A stretch of 64,000 nucleotides of DNA from Helopsaltes ochotensis (GCA_013400155.1 VXBM01000017.1:62001-126000); one strand, 5' to 3'. Shown: positions 36,071 through 49,369, counted from the stretch's first letter. Program-made: numbers and translations. Notes: generated from the letters alone by a model not told the origin.

Positions 36071-39000
36071 GCTGAAATTTTTGAAATCCTGCAGCCTACA
36101 ATTGTTTAAATTAAGGAAGTGTTGTCTCCGCAGAGATTCCCTACCCAGGCACACAGCTGTGATTCGATTGCCAGGCATATTACACACGCTGCTCAGAGAG
36201 CCTTGATAAAAGCACAGTTGAAAATGTTGCCATGAGACCTTGTTTATCATGAAGGTTATTTGTAAAACAATAATCTTGCTCATAAATTAAATGCGGTGAC
36301 TGGCTTGGTTATTTGTTTTGTTTTTCCTCTCTATGTCCCACCTCCCTTTGGCAACCACAGAAAACTCAGAGAACTGCAAAATGTTCGTGTGCCGCAATGA
36401 GAATTTTGATGCTAAGATATGTCACATGTGAATTTAGGAAAGCTACTGCTTTTTTTCTGCCTATCTGCTGTGGTATTCTTTCCTTGCAGGGCTGGGAGTA
36501 CACTTGTTCTTTTGCACACAGACAAGAGAATGAGGGGAAAACAATACATCTGTGGCTGTTCTTGTGTTTTTAATTAAAATATCCAGCATTGGCCATAATA
36601 AGCTACATATACTCCCTATACATCAAAACAATACACAGCATCTAGAATGAGGTTTCTGCTCGAGGTTCTTAAGAAATGACAACACAAGGTCTCTAGAGGG
36701 ATCATCTTCCCTGAATGAGGCTTCTAATTTTTCTTAAGTAGCTGATTCTACCATCACCACAAGCTGTTAAAACTATAATTATGAAAAAAACGCATGGGGA
36801 AGAATAATTTTTAAATTCACTCTTTATCTTTTAAATGTTTCCATCCTTTGGAATGGATGTTCTAATTATGCTGGGTAAGTAATGACCTTGCAGTTGCTTG
36901 CATGTGTTGTGGTATCAGTCTTTCTTCACAAACACATTGTAATGTCAGCAACACCAGCTTTTCCTTAGCTGAGGGAAAACCCAATTATCCAAATAAATAA
37001 ATAAATACATACATGCATACTAAAGCATGTGAAAAAGTTCAAGTCATGTTAGTTCCTTTTAAATTGGGCATATTTATTTTGCAGAGAGCTATGGTGCTTT
37101 TAGACCTCTATACACTTCGCTAGAGCAAAAAAGGTTTGCAGACATATTATATCAGAAGTGGTAAAAACAAGTTGCAACGGGAAGTGTTAGACCTATAGAT
37201 AATACAGCCTTAGTTAGTTACAGGTAAAAATTCATCTCAAGTCCACAGTGAACTAAGGGAATTGTTGTTGGGTAGCATCTTCTTGTCTTTTTCCTACCTT
37301 TTTTTCCTAGTACACTAATACTCCACATTTAGAAAAACCTACCCTCTCAGTCATCACAACTTGGGCAGCTTCCAGTAACACAGCTTCCTCTAGTAGCATT
37401 CCGTTTTCTTTAAAAACTAATCACTAAAACTAAGTAGTCAAGCCAAAAAAATTGCCACCTCCGTCAAAACCTATTGCCACATCTGCCCAACATCCCCACC
37501 AGGCACCCACTTTAACATCAAATGTTTTTAATAAGCCCCTCTGCAAGCGAAAGCAGCAAAGTATTCTCAATTAAATTTGTTTGTCAAACACTGGTCTGCA
37601 GTATCCACCAGGGAGCACGTTTCAGTTAACAGCCTGTCCTGCACATGGACTAACCACAGTGCCTGGAACCAGGCGCTGTGGTCAGATGAAGTGGAGCACT
37701 CCATACACAGACTCAATATTCTTGTGGAATTCCACTTCACCTAACTTTAATTAGAGCACAGCACCTAAATCCTCCACTGCCAATTTGTATTTGATCCATA
37801 TTCATCTCTTTTTGCACAACCTGCTGTTGCGTAGTTTTGCTATGGGCTATTAAACAGCTGCCATGTTCCACCAAGAAGCTGGGTGCATTTCAGTGTGGTT
37901 ATACTACCAATCTGTAAATTGTTTTGAGACCCTTCAGGATGAAATATCAATACCATTATCATTTTTTTCATAGGCACTTGGGCATATTCTACAATTAATG
38001 AACAGAAGCTGCGAAATTCCCTTAAATATTAATATAAACTTCCTATAAAGGAAAGGAATTCCCTACTGACAACATTTAGAGGAGAATAAATACCTACCTA
38101 TGAACAATTTAAAGTCTACAATGATACTGATTTAGGCAAAACACCTCCACGAGTCAAGGTAATTTAAAACTCTTAAAAATCTTTTCATCTAAGGGGTATG
38201 TAAAGCTGGGTAAAAAAAAAAATATCCAAAAGCAAACCCTTTTGTACAGGAGTTTAGTAATTTTTCCCTTCGTATTCATCTACCTGGAAATTTTAACAAC
38301 TTTTAACTATTTTTTAGTCGACAACTTATTTTCAGTTGCTTTTGGTGAAAGAAAATAATGGTTTCTACTGAATATGATCTAGCCCATGAATTCTCTGACA
38401 CAGGAATCTGAGAAGATCCCTTGGAAGACAAGAAAAGGTGCAAAGGATCATCTGGGTCACCAAGTACTCCCCAAAGCAGCCAAGTGTGCAACCCAGAGAG
38501 ATGGGCTCAGACTTGCCCTCTGCCCAGCAAACAAACCACTGCCAGCGTGGGGAGAGCTGGGCTCACACACGGCAACAGGACACAGGAAAAGAGCAGAAGA
38601 GTTGCAGCTGTCCTTGCTAATGTGATGGGTTCTCTGGCTGCTACCATTTAACCTGTTTGCTGCAACCACAGTGTCTAGATTGCTCCCAGCTGGAGTCAAG
38701 ACACAGGATCTTGACTCTGTGAATTCTGTGACTCCTTAAATCAGAGAAGAAGGAGCAACAGCAAGAGGAGAATACAACAGATATTAATGCCTTTGGTTGT
38801 GCCAGCTAAATTCTGTAGAAAAGAATCTTTAAAAAATCTGAAATATCACACCAAGAAACAAAACCCAGATAAATTCCCTAAAATATCATAACCTACTCAC
38901 AAGTGCTCACACAACAAATGCACAAATATTAACTTTCCTTGTGTTATAAACTAGTTAATTTATTTTTAAGAGGATAGAAACACTAAATGCAAGCAAAAAT

Positions 39001-39564
39001 TATGCATCATTTCTCAAAAAGTAGCTATGCATAAAGAGGGTTGTGCTTGAGAAGGCTGGGGACAGAGCTAGCTGTGGCTAAGGCAAAATTCCTTCACCAT
39101 GGCCACAGTACTCACAGAGTGGTCCCCAAATACTCCCAACGAGGTGCCTGTGAATTAGGGATTGTGGTCCATTGCAGGTTTCCTGGAGAAAGAAGACATA
39201 CCTTCAGCAGTAACTGCTGATCCTGACTCCCCCCTCCCTCTGAGGGTAACAACATTCAAGGAAGGTAACCTTCCCATTCAGGGGAGATGAATTACCTTTG
39301 CTCTGCTCCCTGCACAGGGATGCCGAAAAATGATAACATTTTCCTCTGGACACCCTACAGCATGGGGCACAAAATAGTCTTTCGGACTGAAAGAAATTAC
39401 TGAAAGGCACAAAATCAAATCTGTATCCAGTCTACAGCAATGGTGTTAGAATTATACACCTAAGCTAGAGCTGAGAGGATTCACAGAAGGCAAACTAACA
39501 CACTGAATTATTGCAAGTATCCTGCACAGACAAGTACTGTGACATGTCATGTCTCACTGGCCTG
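36071..39564. other. Noncoding sequence with an AAAT microsatellite
   Basis: Unique sequence, AT-rich. (AAAT)n grading into (ACAT)n at 36991-37020. Overlapping short frames on both strands around 38303-38699 reflect a slightly GC-richer stretch. No domain seen. Confidence 0.6.
36991..37020. repeat. (AAAT)n/(ACAT)n microsatellite
   Basis: AAAT units grade into ATAC/ATGC-type units across 30 bases. Confidence 0.9.
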
Positions 39565-39628
39565 TTTGTGGGAAGGGGGAGAAAGGGGGGAGTACGTAGG
39601 GAAGTGAGAGTAGGGGAGGGGGGGAGCA
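39565..39628 (+). other. G-rich tract, G-quadruplex-capable on the plus strand
   Basis: Runs of three to seven G at 39570-39572, 39575-39579, 39585-39590, 39599-39601 and on to about 39625 in purine-rich sequence. Several runs are separated by short loops, although one loop is 8 bases. A second pure G12 run lies at 39836-39847. Confidence 0.6.
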
Positions 39629-39835
39629 AAGCAGTCAACAGGGAAGGGATGTTGGAAAAAATTGCAGTGAAGGTGATAGGAATACAAAGATGTGAAGTTT
39701 GCATCCTGGGCCAAGGAAGCTGCATAAATGTTCAGTGTAAACTAGCAGTCAAGCTGATGTGTGATAAAGTGCAGCTTGCTGTAAATACACTTCAGGGCTC
39801 CCAGTGAAACTAGGGAAGAAACTTGTAATTTAGAA

Positions 39836-39847
39836 GGGGGGGGGGGG
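39836..39847 (+). repeat. Poly-G run (12 G)
   Basis: Twelve consecutive G followed by a GA- and A-rich tract. Confidence 0.9.
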
Positions 39848-39889
39848 AGAGAAAAAAAAGTTGAAGAAAAAAAAAGCGCACTGCAAGCT

Positions 39890-40180
39890 TTTTCTCACAT
39901 AATCTGTTACTGGAAAATTGAGAAGCTTGTCCAAGTCCGTGGGAATAAGCTGATGAGCTGATACTTAATAATAAACCATATTGTGTCATGGTGCGGAGTC
40001 ATCTCGATCCATTCAGGCCACAAACTATATTACTTTATACAGCCCTGGCTGACATACATTTAAAGCCCTCTACACATTAAGGAGCCATTAGGCTGACAGA
40101 TTAAAAGTTATCTTGGAGCTAATGTTTCCATTATGCGTATCCTGGCAGTGGAACAATCAACACACTGTTCCTCAGATGTC
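39890..40180. promoter_or_regulatory. Candidate noncoding regulatory element
   Basis: Repeat-free block with GCTGATGAGCTGATA (direct repeat of GCTGAT, 39949-39963), ATTAGGCTGACAGATTAAAA at 40088-40107 (TALE-type TGACAG next to ATTA), and retained CpGs at about 39917, 39994, 40005 and 40136. It sits about 0.8 kb from the CpG-dense edge of the assembly gap. Role inferred. Confidence 0.33.
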
Positions 40181-40944
40181 ATACTTTGTTTAAAAAAAGG
40201 GTAGGGGGGAGAGCAGGGGGAAAGGAGGGTATCCTTCCCTCCTTGAATGACATTGACATGATCAGCTTTGATCTGGGCATGTGCTGTCTACAGATTCTCT
40301 ACTGTTGGCTAAAATAGGAGCATTTAGGGCATAATACTTTAAATCATTAACCAGTTCCATACTCCTCTGGGTGTCATTGTTGCAATTTAAGGTTCTACAC
40401 TTGGGATTTCTTTGGAATCTTTCCATGCTCATTGTAACTATCACCAGAGAAATATGTTGGGGGCTTGGAATGTCTCTTTCTAGTGAAAATCAAACAAAAA
40501 GCACACAACAAAAAATACACAAACAAATAAACAAAAAAGTCCAAACCAAATGCTTTTGTCTCTTCAGTGCACCTTTACCAGTTTTGCACTGTTACTGTCA
40601 TGGCAAGAATTAATGCTGACTTCATAATTAAAGACTTGTTGTGAAATACGTTGAAAAATTAAAGCAGATTTTTTTTCAATTACTCAGACTCATAAATTTT
40701 GTAGTTAGCTAGATACTGTAATGAAAGAAACCCAAGCGCACAGAATGCATCAGCGTGCTGAATTTTAGGGGCGGACTGATGCTTACATTTGGATATACTG
40801 AATGCCCTTGAAGGAGATGGAGAAAAGCAAGTAGGGGCTCGCAGTCCTTTTAGTCTTGAAAACACTTCTCGCTGTATCTCATTCTCTCATCGTGGTCTCG
40901 ATGAAAGTAGTAAAGACCGAAAAGAAGGCTGTAAATACAGGGCA
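40181..40944. other. Noncoding sequence leading to the CpG-rich gap edge
   Basis: AT-rich at first, with an A/C simple tract at about 40496-40535. CpG frequency rises from about 40735 onward. The frame at 40789-41019 has no domain, but it lies where a first exon or 5' UTR could be, so it cannot be dismissed fully. Confidence 0.5.
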
Positions 40945-41022
40945 AGTCGGGTTCGATCAGCCGAACGCCGCTCATCGCTAACCCCGCGCCCGGCGGTGCG
41001 GGCGGCCCGCGGGCACTAGAGG
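40945..41022. promoter_or_regulatory. CpG-island edge truncated by assembly gap
   Basis: About fourteen CpGs in 78 bases, GC around 70%, rising to a nearly pure G/C stretch (40981-41017) just before the Ns. Rough CpG observed/expected is above 1. In vertebrates such density almost always marks a CpG island, usually a promoter. The sequence on the far side of the gap is AT-rich at once, so the island lies mainly inside the gap. No TATA box or gene identity can be read. Confidence 0.65.
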
Positions 41023-42018
41023 NNNNNNNNNNNNNNNNNNNNNNNNNNNNNNNNNNNNNNNNNNNNNNNNNNNNNNNNNNNNNNNNNNNNNNNNNNNNNN
41101 NNNNNNNNNNNNNNNNNNNNNNNNNNNNNNNNNNNNNNNNNNNNNNNNNNNNNNNNNNNNNNNNNNNNNNNNNNNNNNNNNNNNNNNNNNNNNNNNNNNN
41201 NNNNNNNNNNNNNNNNNNNNNNNNNNNNNNNNNNNNNNNNNNNNNNNNNNNNNNNNNNNNNNNNNNNNNNNNNNNNNNNNNNNNNNNNNNNNNNNNNNNN
41301 NNNNNNNNNNNNNNNNNNNNNNNNNNNNNNNNNNNNNNNNNNNNNNNNNNNNNNNNNNNNNNNNNNNNNNNNNNNNNNNNNNNNNNNNNNNNNNNNNNNN
41401 NNNNNNNNNNNNNNNNNNNNNNNNNNNNNNNNNNNNNNNNNNNNNNNNNNNNNNNNNNNNNNNNNNNNNNNNNNNNNNNNNNNNNNNNNNNNNNNNNNNN
41501 NNNNNNNNNNNNNNNNNNNNNNNNNNNNNNNNNNNNNNNNNNNNNNNNNNNNNNNNNNNNNNNNNNNNNNNNNNNNNNNNNNNNNNNNNNNNNNNNNNNN
41601 NNNNNNNNNNNNNNNNNNNNNNNNNNNNNNNNNNNNNNNNNNNNNNNNNNNNNNNNNNNNNNNNNNNNNNNNNNNNNNNNNNNNNNNNNNNNNNNNNNNN
41701 NNNNNNNNNNNNNNNNNNNNNNNNNNNNNNNNNNNNNNNNNNNNNNNNNNNNNNNNNNNNNNNNNNNNNNNNNNNNNNNNNNNNNNNNNNNNNNNNNNNN
41801 NNNNNNNNNNNNNNNNNNNNNNNNNNNNNNNNNNNNNNNNNNNNNNNNNNNNNNNNNNNNNNNNNNNNNNNNNNNNNNNNNNNNNNNNNNNNNNNNNNNN
41901 NNNNNNNNNNNNNNNNNNNNNNNNNNNNNNNNNNNNNNNNNNNNNNNNNNNNNNNNNNNNNNNNNNNNNNNNNNNNNNNNNNNNNNNNNNNNNNNNNNNN
42001 NNNNNNNNNNNNNNNNNN
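41023..42018. other. Assembly gap (996 N)
   Basis: A run of 996 unknown bases. Any open frame reported across it is an artefact. GC-rich promoters are often missing from bird assemblies, which fits the left edge. Confidence 0.99.
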
Positions 42019-44099
42019 AAAAAAGGCATAGAAAATTCAGTCTGGCTCAACTGGTTTGAAATTTCTCAAGAGAGTCATCTGAAATAAAGACAAGTTGCTT
42101 TTTATTTTTAAAGCTGGGAAAGAAAGTTTCTCAAATAAAATTAAAGAGCATAATTAAATAGTGCTGCTGTCACATTATGATACAGTTATGGGAATCTTCT
42201 TTGTCTGCCATTACTTGCTCCTTTCTAAAGCCCTTCCTCAGAAACAACAAAAAAACCCAACCCCATTTAAGTAATTGTTAACGATAGGATTGCTTTTTCC
42301 TAATACAAAAGCAAGTGTATTTTGAGAAGCAGACACTACAAGGCCCTGGATTCCCTTGATTTCCAGCAGAAGCTGAAGGCATCTGGCACTCTGTAAGACA
42401 CATCCAGAGCCCACAACAACGGGTGAGCTCCTTTCTCTCTTCTGTCACTATTACTGTTTGGCATCAAGTGAAATCAAAAGTGCATCTGGATCCAAACACT
42501 TGAAGTATTCAGAAAATATGTGGTTCTTTGGACTAAGTCTGGGCTTGCCTCTTAGAAGAATTTTGTTCTATACTGTATGACATATAGCACCATCTGCTAT
42601 TGCTAAATAGTTACTGGCCATAGCCTAGTTCCCAACCTGCCTCCAGTACAGAAAGCCAAGATATTGTCATTGTTTCTATCCTCAACTCTTTCCCCCCTTC
42701 CTCAGCCTCCTTTTAAAATTATGCTAATAGGAGGGAGCTGAAGGTTAAATCACAGTGGCCAGTAGAACACAGTTTACAGGTGCACTTTTAGTCTCTATGG
42801 AAGATTTTGCTAAAGATAAAAAACTGGGGACTAAGAAACAGCTTGAGAGGCACATTAAAACCCCTCCATTAGGGTCAGAGTCATGAAAGTTTAGTTGAAG
42901 CACTAAAGAACTTTCTAACAAGTATTCTGCTTAGTAAACATTTTCCACCAGAGCATGGATATTGGTGGAATTTTTGGAGTGTGTCAGTTAATCAGTATTC
43001 AGCCGCTTTGACAGTTGGAAGTATTACTCACTGATTTGGCTGGTTCAAATTTGTCGGACTTTACTATGTTGCAAGTTAGCATGCCCCCATATGAAAAAAG
43101 AGCTCACTGGCAAAATGTTCACGATGGACCTAATAAAACACATGTGGCCAAATAATCAAGCAGCAGTGATCACTATTATCACTCAGAAGCACAAAAAAAG
43201 AGCGACTCAAAGAGTCCTTGAGACTACCACGCTAAACAGGAAGCAGTAACCTGTTACTTTACCCAATATCCTTTAAAAGGTTAATGGACGGATAACCTCC
43301 ACCACATCCAGAGACATTAAATTGCTTAGTTAAAGCTGCACGTATATTTTGGAAGTGTTGAATCATTTGCTGGTACAAAGAAAAGAAAGGCTTAGGACAG
43401 AAGCTGTCCCTCACTCCTGATAATGTTTTGCAGACAAGAAAGCCCCTTCTGCCACCGGAAGGCCATTTAGGCAATACTCTTCACCTTTGCTCTCAGAGTG
43501 GGTGCTATTAGAACAGAAAGTCCTCTGAAGGTAGCAGGTAGTCTGGGATTAGACTGTCACATGAATTCACAGCAGGAAAGCCAGTCACACACAGCCGCTG
43601 TTTGGTTAAATGTATTCAACAACAGGGCACATGAGTGCTGCTGTTAAGCCTGGGGCGGCGCTGAACAGCACAAACTGCCCTACAGAAGACCTCAAAGATC
43701 TCAAAAGTAATAACAAAAAATTATACAAGAAAGATCTTTTCAGGGATAAGGAAAGCTTAACCACTTACGTGTGTGCAGTGAACCCTGTGGTCCTTTCAGA
43801 GAGGCTCCTGGGAAGCAGCTATATGCTACTGAAGTATTTCAGTCTTTGGGCAAAACAAGCTTGACATCCCTGTTGGCATCTCTGCTGAGAACAGACACTG
43901 GCCTTACTCAGAAAACATCAAACGTGACTTTCTGCTGGCTGTGGCAAAGCTGAATACTGAAGGCAGGGGGAGGAGAGGTCACAGAGGAAGCAGTAGTTAA
44001 CGCGGTAAAGTGAGTGTTATAATCCCCAAATTGCAGTTGGACTGAATGTTTGCAGACAATCTGCCTGTCTAAACCAAGACAGTCTCATTTTTCTTTCTT
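42019..44099. other. Noncoding sequence, no gene seen
   Basis: AT-rich unique sequence beginning directly after the gap. No exon, splice-flanked frame or repeat recognised; short frames at 43259-43474 and 43610-43953 lack domains. Confidence 0.6.
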
Positions 44100-44480
44100 C
44101 TAGGAGAGGGTTAAGTATAATCTGAAGCCTGGAAAATGGCTGCTGTTGATACTAGTGAGGCCTTCTCTTTAACTAGATCCTTCAGGAAAAAACAAATTAA
44201 TCAACAGCCAGCTGAAGTGGGTTTAATGATTGCATTCTGCATACAATCAGCTTTTCCCTTTTCAAGGGCCATCAATATGTCAAGGGAAGACATATCTGAA
44301 GGATATAGCTCTTAACATCAAGGTTATCTATTCTCCACAAGGCTCCCACTCCTTACTGGGCTGATACTTTACACTGCCTGTGTCTAACATTTTCATCAAC
44401 TCTGCAATCAATCAAGGTAATAATGTTGTGCAAAAAATCAATTAACAACGCAATTAAACTTTCCTTATTATCTCAAAGGG
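44100..44480. promoter_or_regulatory. Candidate noncoding regulatory element
   Basis: Seen: ATTAATCAAC (44196-44205), TTAATGATTGCATTC (44222-44236), CAATCAATCAAGG (44405-44417) and ATCAATTAAC (44438-44447). These are repeated PBX/HOX-like ATCAAT/TGATTG and homeodomain ATTA words in one repeat-free block. The density of such words is higher than in the neighbouring kilobases. Enhancer role inferred. Confidence 0.35.
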
Positions 44481-45069
44481 CTGAAATAATACCTAAAGGG
44501 AAGATAGACTCACTGAATGCAGACATCCATAACCCAATGTGAAAGTGAATTATGAGGTTAGACAGATGCAGGCATGTACTGGCGCTGTTATTTTCAAAGG
44601 GATATATCTCATCCAGGCAGTGTATCAGTCACCACCAATCCCATACCCTAAAATTCCAAATTACTTTTAAGAAATATACGATGTGCAATATCCATTTCAT
44701 ATTCTCTTTTAGAGATAAACCCCCCAAAATCTGAACAGGAGTATTATTCAAAGACAAAATGATCTTTCAGAAAGAACATAAAATATAAAAGCTATAATAA
44801 CATTTACATCTGTATACCACCCATGTCTGTAAATGCAGGTCATCAATTATACCTAATCTGTAGTGAATAAGGAACAGAAGAAGCAGCACAACATTTAAAG
44901 CCCAAAGGCTCCAATTTGCAAATGCCTTGCCTCAAGTACACTAAAAGAAGAGCCCCAATATAAACACATGCAGCAAAACCAGCAAGGACTTAAGTATCAT
45001 TCCCTGAAAATAAGACAGAGTGCCTATATTATTTTGTAATTACTTTCAATCCTCACGGAAACATCATTC
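44481..45069. other. Noncoding sequence, nothing recognised
   Basis: AT-rich unique sequence without a frame or repeat of note. Confidence 0.6.
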
Positions 45070-45190
45070 CCAAGAGCTGAGGGTTTTAAAGCACACTGAA
45101 AACAGGCACTTAACCCCTTGCTGTTGGGAGGATTTGGGTTTTTAGCATAAAGACGTTAAGGATCGGGGTGCTCAGCACACCAGCACAATG
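45070..45190. repeat. Ancient sauropsid repeat fragment (weak)
   Basis: 'GAGCTGAGGGTTTTAAAGCAC...TGAAAACAGGCACTTAA' and later 'GGGGTGCTCAGCACACCAGC' follow, with gaps, an old repeat known from reptile and bird DNA ('gagggtgctcagcacctctgaaaatcaggcactta'). Highly diverged; family name not assigned. Confidence 0.4.
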
Positions 45191-48100
45191 GAGTTAAAAA
45201 AGTTGGGAATCCAGGTGCAAAAGCCTTGTGTCAGAGATGACTGCATAAAGATTTGAGGGAGGGTGGGGAAAAGAGTGGAGAAAGAATACATCTGAAATTA
45301 ACTACAAAATGAGTGATCTTGCTACTCCACAGTGACAACCAAAAAATATTATACAAAGAAAATGACCGTGACCAAGCTAGGTATTTTGTGGGGTTTTTTG
45401 ACACCTATCATTTTATATCACACAACCTGAGTGTTTCCCCTCAGCCCCCCCTTACTCAATTCCCAACAAAGTCATATCCACACACAGTCTCCACCCTAGG
45501 TTGTTGTGATTTAACACAGGGAAAAAGATAATGAAAATAGAAAACACTTAGGGGAAGACTATGTCAGAGTGACAAGCTAGGCTCACATCCTGTAATAAGC
45601 TCAGGAAAATTTGGAAGCAGGAGAGATTTCCCTTATACACTGCACTTTGAATTCCTCTGTTAAAGGACGCTCCATGTGTCTGTGTAAGGAGAGGTGTTCT
45701 ACAAAGCCGTTCTCCCAGCAGGGTTTGCTTAAGCACATAACAGCTGCAGTTTAGAAATGGTCTATTCTTACAATTAGCTCATGTAGTGCAAGTGGCTTGT
45801 TTGGACCAAGAACATCTTTTTTTGTTGATAATTCTCCCTGGTTTTGTCTTTGTCTTGCACTTCCTGCTCTTCCCCCTGTTATCCCCGTTCTGTAGAGTCA
45901 GTCATGGGTGAGATACAAATAAGTGCGACAAAAATTTTCCACAATTTTTGAAACATTAAAGATTTTTTGCATGGATTTGGGGCACTAATATTAGTCCAGG
46001 ATTAGAGAATTCAGCCATTCCTCTCTTAACCTTTAGGAACATAATTAATATGTTTTCATTTTCAATGACTTCATTGTGTGTCTATCAACTGGAACCATTC
46101 CTGCTGTGTATTTGATTCCGCTGACGATGGGGTGTGTTGGATTTTAAATGATGTGCTAGCACTTCTGTTCCCTATATACTCTAGTTTATGTGTTATTCAT
46201 GACTTGCATTTGGAGACATGGATGATACACAGATGTAAATGTTATTAAAGCTTTTGTGTTTAGATTCATTGTGAAAGACTTCTTTGTTTTCAGATAATTC
46301 TTTTAACCATCACAAATAACCACCAATACATGAAATTGTCTTGAGACATTTTTCTTTCCTGTTACAGTTTTTGATGAAGAGAATTTTTTATTCTCCCTAG
46401 TGTTCTCTCATCATCAAAATAAAATACAGGATAAATTGACAGACAGCAGTTACACCTGCAGGATAACATAGAAGTAAACCTTTTTGTCATATGCTCATTA
46501 TACAAAATCAAACCCAAAAGTTACTTTATTTTTTTAATAGCTGTCAGAACTCTGGTTCCCAGTTTAAGAAGGCTGCGACTGGCATTATTCTCTAACTGCT
46601 TTCACCCTTTAACATCACATTTGTATTCCTGAAAAATTTAAAAAGAACATGGTAAAGAAAAAGGTGCTTTGCCAAATTATGGTTTCCTATCTCCTGTTTC
46701 ACTTAGATTAAACTAATTTTAGATAATTTATTTTATAACACCATTTAAATATTTTAAATACGTGACAGACATACTATGCATCTTTGTTGCACTGGTACTA
46801 TGTAGGAAAAGGCTGAAACACAAATATGGGCTTAAATGCTTGGTAAGCATCAGCCTTGGAAAACATCACCGAGCCACCAGTCAGAAGTAATTTTTTGTGA
46901 TGGACAAATAAAACACCATTAAAATTTTTTCATTGTCACTTATTAAGGCAAGGGGTGAGCAGGTAGATTTGTGTTTCTGGACTGATAAATCTTCAAGACA
47001 GTTGTGTGAGGTTGCTGTACATAAGTACATATATGGCTTTGAACTGAAACAAAGTGCTCTCAAAAAGCCACATTTAATCACTAATAATTCTGTCAATTGA
47101 CTAATCCTTAGATATTTTCTCTCAATGAAATTGAAGCTCACTTAAAATGTGAAGTCTTGGAGTTGTCACATCTTTTGCTTTAAAAAAAAAATTTATAGCA
47201 GATTTTTTACTTTTTTATGTCTATTTTATCCATTAAGCCTATAATAGCAGCAGCCTCTCTATAGAATTTAAATATTCAGAAACCCTGGCAAAAGGGATTT
47301 CTTTGTCTGAAATTCAAGCTTATGGTAAAAATCTAACTCAGACTAATTTAGTCTAATAGTTTGATCAAGAAAATAACTGATTAAATTTTCCGTTGTTGGA
47401 GTAGTGTGTTGGATAGTGGTGGCTCGCACTCCCCAACGTACCATTTTACAGAGAACTTCATATTTTGTGGTGAATAGTTATTGAAAAGAGAGCTTTCCAT
47501 CTGACAGAGAGAATCAATCTAATGTCATCCACTCTTTACCTCCAATTTTCTACTAGCACCACCTCTGTCTGGTGCAATCTTGTTAATGTTTTGCTGTAGA
47601 TACCTGCTGTTTTACTTCACCTGCCACTAAAGCTTACTGCTCTCAAGCAGATTTGGAAAACTGCCTTTGAGCTTTATGAAACAAAAGACAGTTTTTTAAA
47701 CTGAAAACCAAACTGTAACTTAATTCAGCAGGACACAGCAACGCTGCTTCTAAGCCTTTGATGCTTTATTGAGGCAGCAAGGTTCCAACCTTCCCCTTCC
47801 CCAGTCACAGTGAAGACTACTCAACAGAGCATTTCTAGTGGCCAAAACCCAGAACGTTGTGGCTCGGCTGCCTTGCATTCCAGGCAAATTCTAGCCATAG
47901 TGGGGAGCAGCCGTACCATGGAAAGAGTAGCACACTCCCTAGTGCAGGATATAAGGTCAGGACAAAGCAGTGTATCTGGAACATCATCAGATTAGGCCAT
48001 ATTAGGTCCTTGAGGCTAAGAAGCTACGGTATTTGGGACATGTGACAGGATAGCAGAAGAGAGGGAGGAAAAAAAGGCCATTTTTGTGTGATTTCAGTCT

Positions 48101-49369
48101 TGTGCCACACAGTTCTTCAGCCTTCACAGACTGTCTGGCCAATGTACACATTTCATAATTTTACTTTTCATGGTGAAAAACGCTTATTTTTGGGTTTGCT
48201 CAGAAATAGAAATAGCTCATCATGCAGGGAGTAGATGAGCAACGTTTTCAGATACTCTTCAACAATCATTTTGTTATCAGGAAGCAGTGTATGATACCTT
48301 ATAAACATGACACCATCAATCTACAACATTATTGAGGCAAATACGGTTTAATTCAAAATTCAATATTAGTAGCCACCTTAACTGAGTAGAACCTGATGCA
48401 ACATAAAATTGTTAAAATAACAAAATAAAATGGTCTGCCTACCATTTCTGTCTAACCAGAAGTTATATATGTTGGCTGCCTGTGAAATAATGTAAGATTT
48501 CTGTCACTCCCCCAATGCACTTGTCTAGCTTAAATAGCCTTTGGTAAAGGTTTGGAGGTCTTAAAATAGGAGGGCAGTCATGAAACTTTTACCAGATGAC
48601 TCACTGCACTGTGAAAAGCAATTATTTAAATGTATGAAATATTTTAGACAGTTGATGAAGTCAAGAGAACCAAGAAAGCAAACAGTGACCCACAGGCTTT
48701 CAGCTGTCCTCCTTTTCTGATGTGGTTTCACAGTACATGTTAGCAGAAGCTTTATGAGACCACTTGAAACCATCAAGGGGGCATCCAGGTAAGATCAGCC
48801 AACAAATGGGATACTAAAACTGATTACAGAAAACTGGTACAAGATGTTCTTCCCTTTTTCTCCCATGCATTTGTATATTTTGTTTAACAGGGAAGAAGTA
48901 TGTCTTCTCATAAGACCAACTGATATGACAACAACATTTTTCTTGACTTAAAGAAAAAAACTTGATGTGGTCTTTCCCATAGCCACGCAACTGCGCAGCC
49001 CTGGTGAATGTGGCAGTCTTGCATAGCCTCCTTCTCCATTTATAGCAATGATGGTTAAGTTCTGGACACACATGGCTCTAAAATTTATTGAATTCAAGTG
49101 CAATTAATATCCAAGTCTCTGGGAAGCTTATATAAAGCTATTACTCTGTTCAAAGGGGGGAAAAAAAAAGACCATCAAATGGTTATACTGAAAGTTATTT
49201 TTCTGTTTTTCTTTGTCTCCAAAAAGAAAGGGGGAGGGGGAGATGACTGTTCCATAATTATAAATCTGAAACTGTAACTCAGGAAAAGACTTTTCAAATA
49301 AAATGTTTCCCAGAAAAGAATATTTGGCAGCGGTTGGCTCTTGTTTTCCCTAATAACCATTAAAAGTCT
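45191..49369. other. Noncoding AT-rich sequence, no gene seen
   Basis: Unique AT-rich sequence; frames of at most 86 codons without domains. A purine tract with G-runs lies at about 49226-49243 beside an A-run at 49160-49169. No recognisable recent repeat. Confidence 0.6.

Noticed and set aside
40945..40965. tRNA B-box-like GGTTCGA word
   Set aside because: No A box or cloverleaf arms around it, and the box ends in the wrong base; it is part of the CpG-rich sequence.
41016..42050. 344-codon minus-strand open frame
   Set aside because: It consists almost entirely of unknown bases in the assembly gap.
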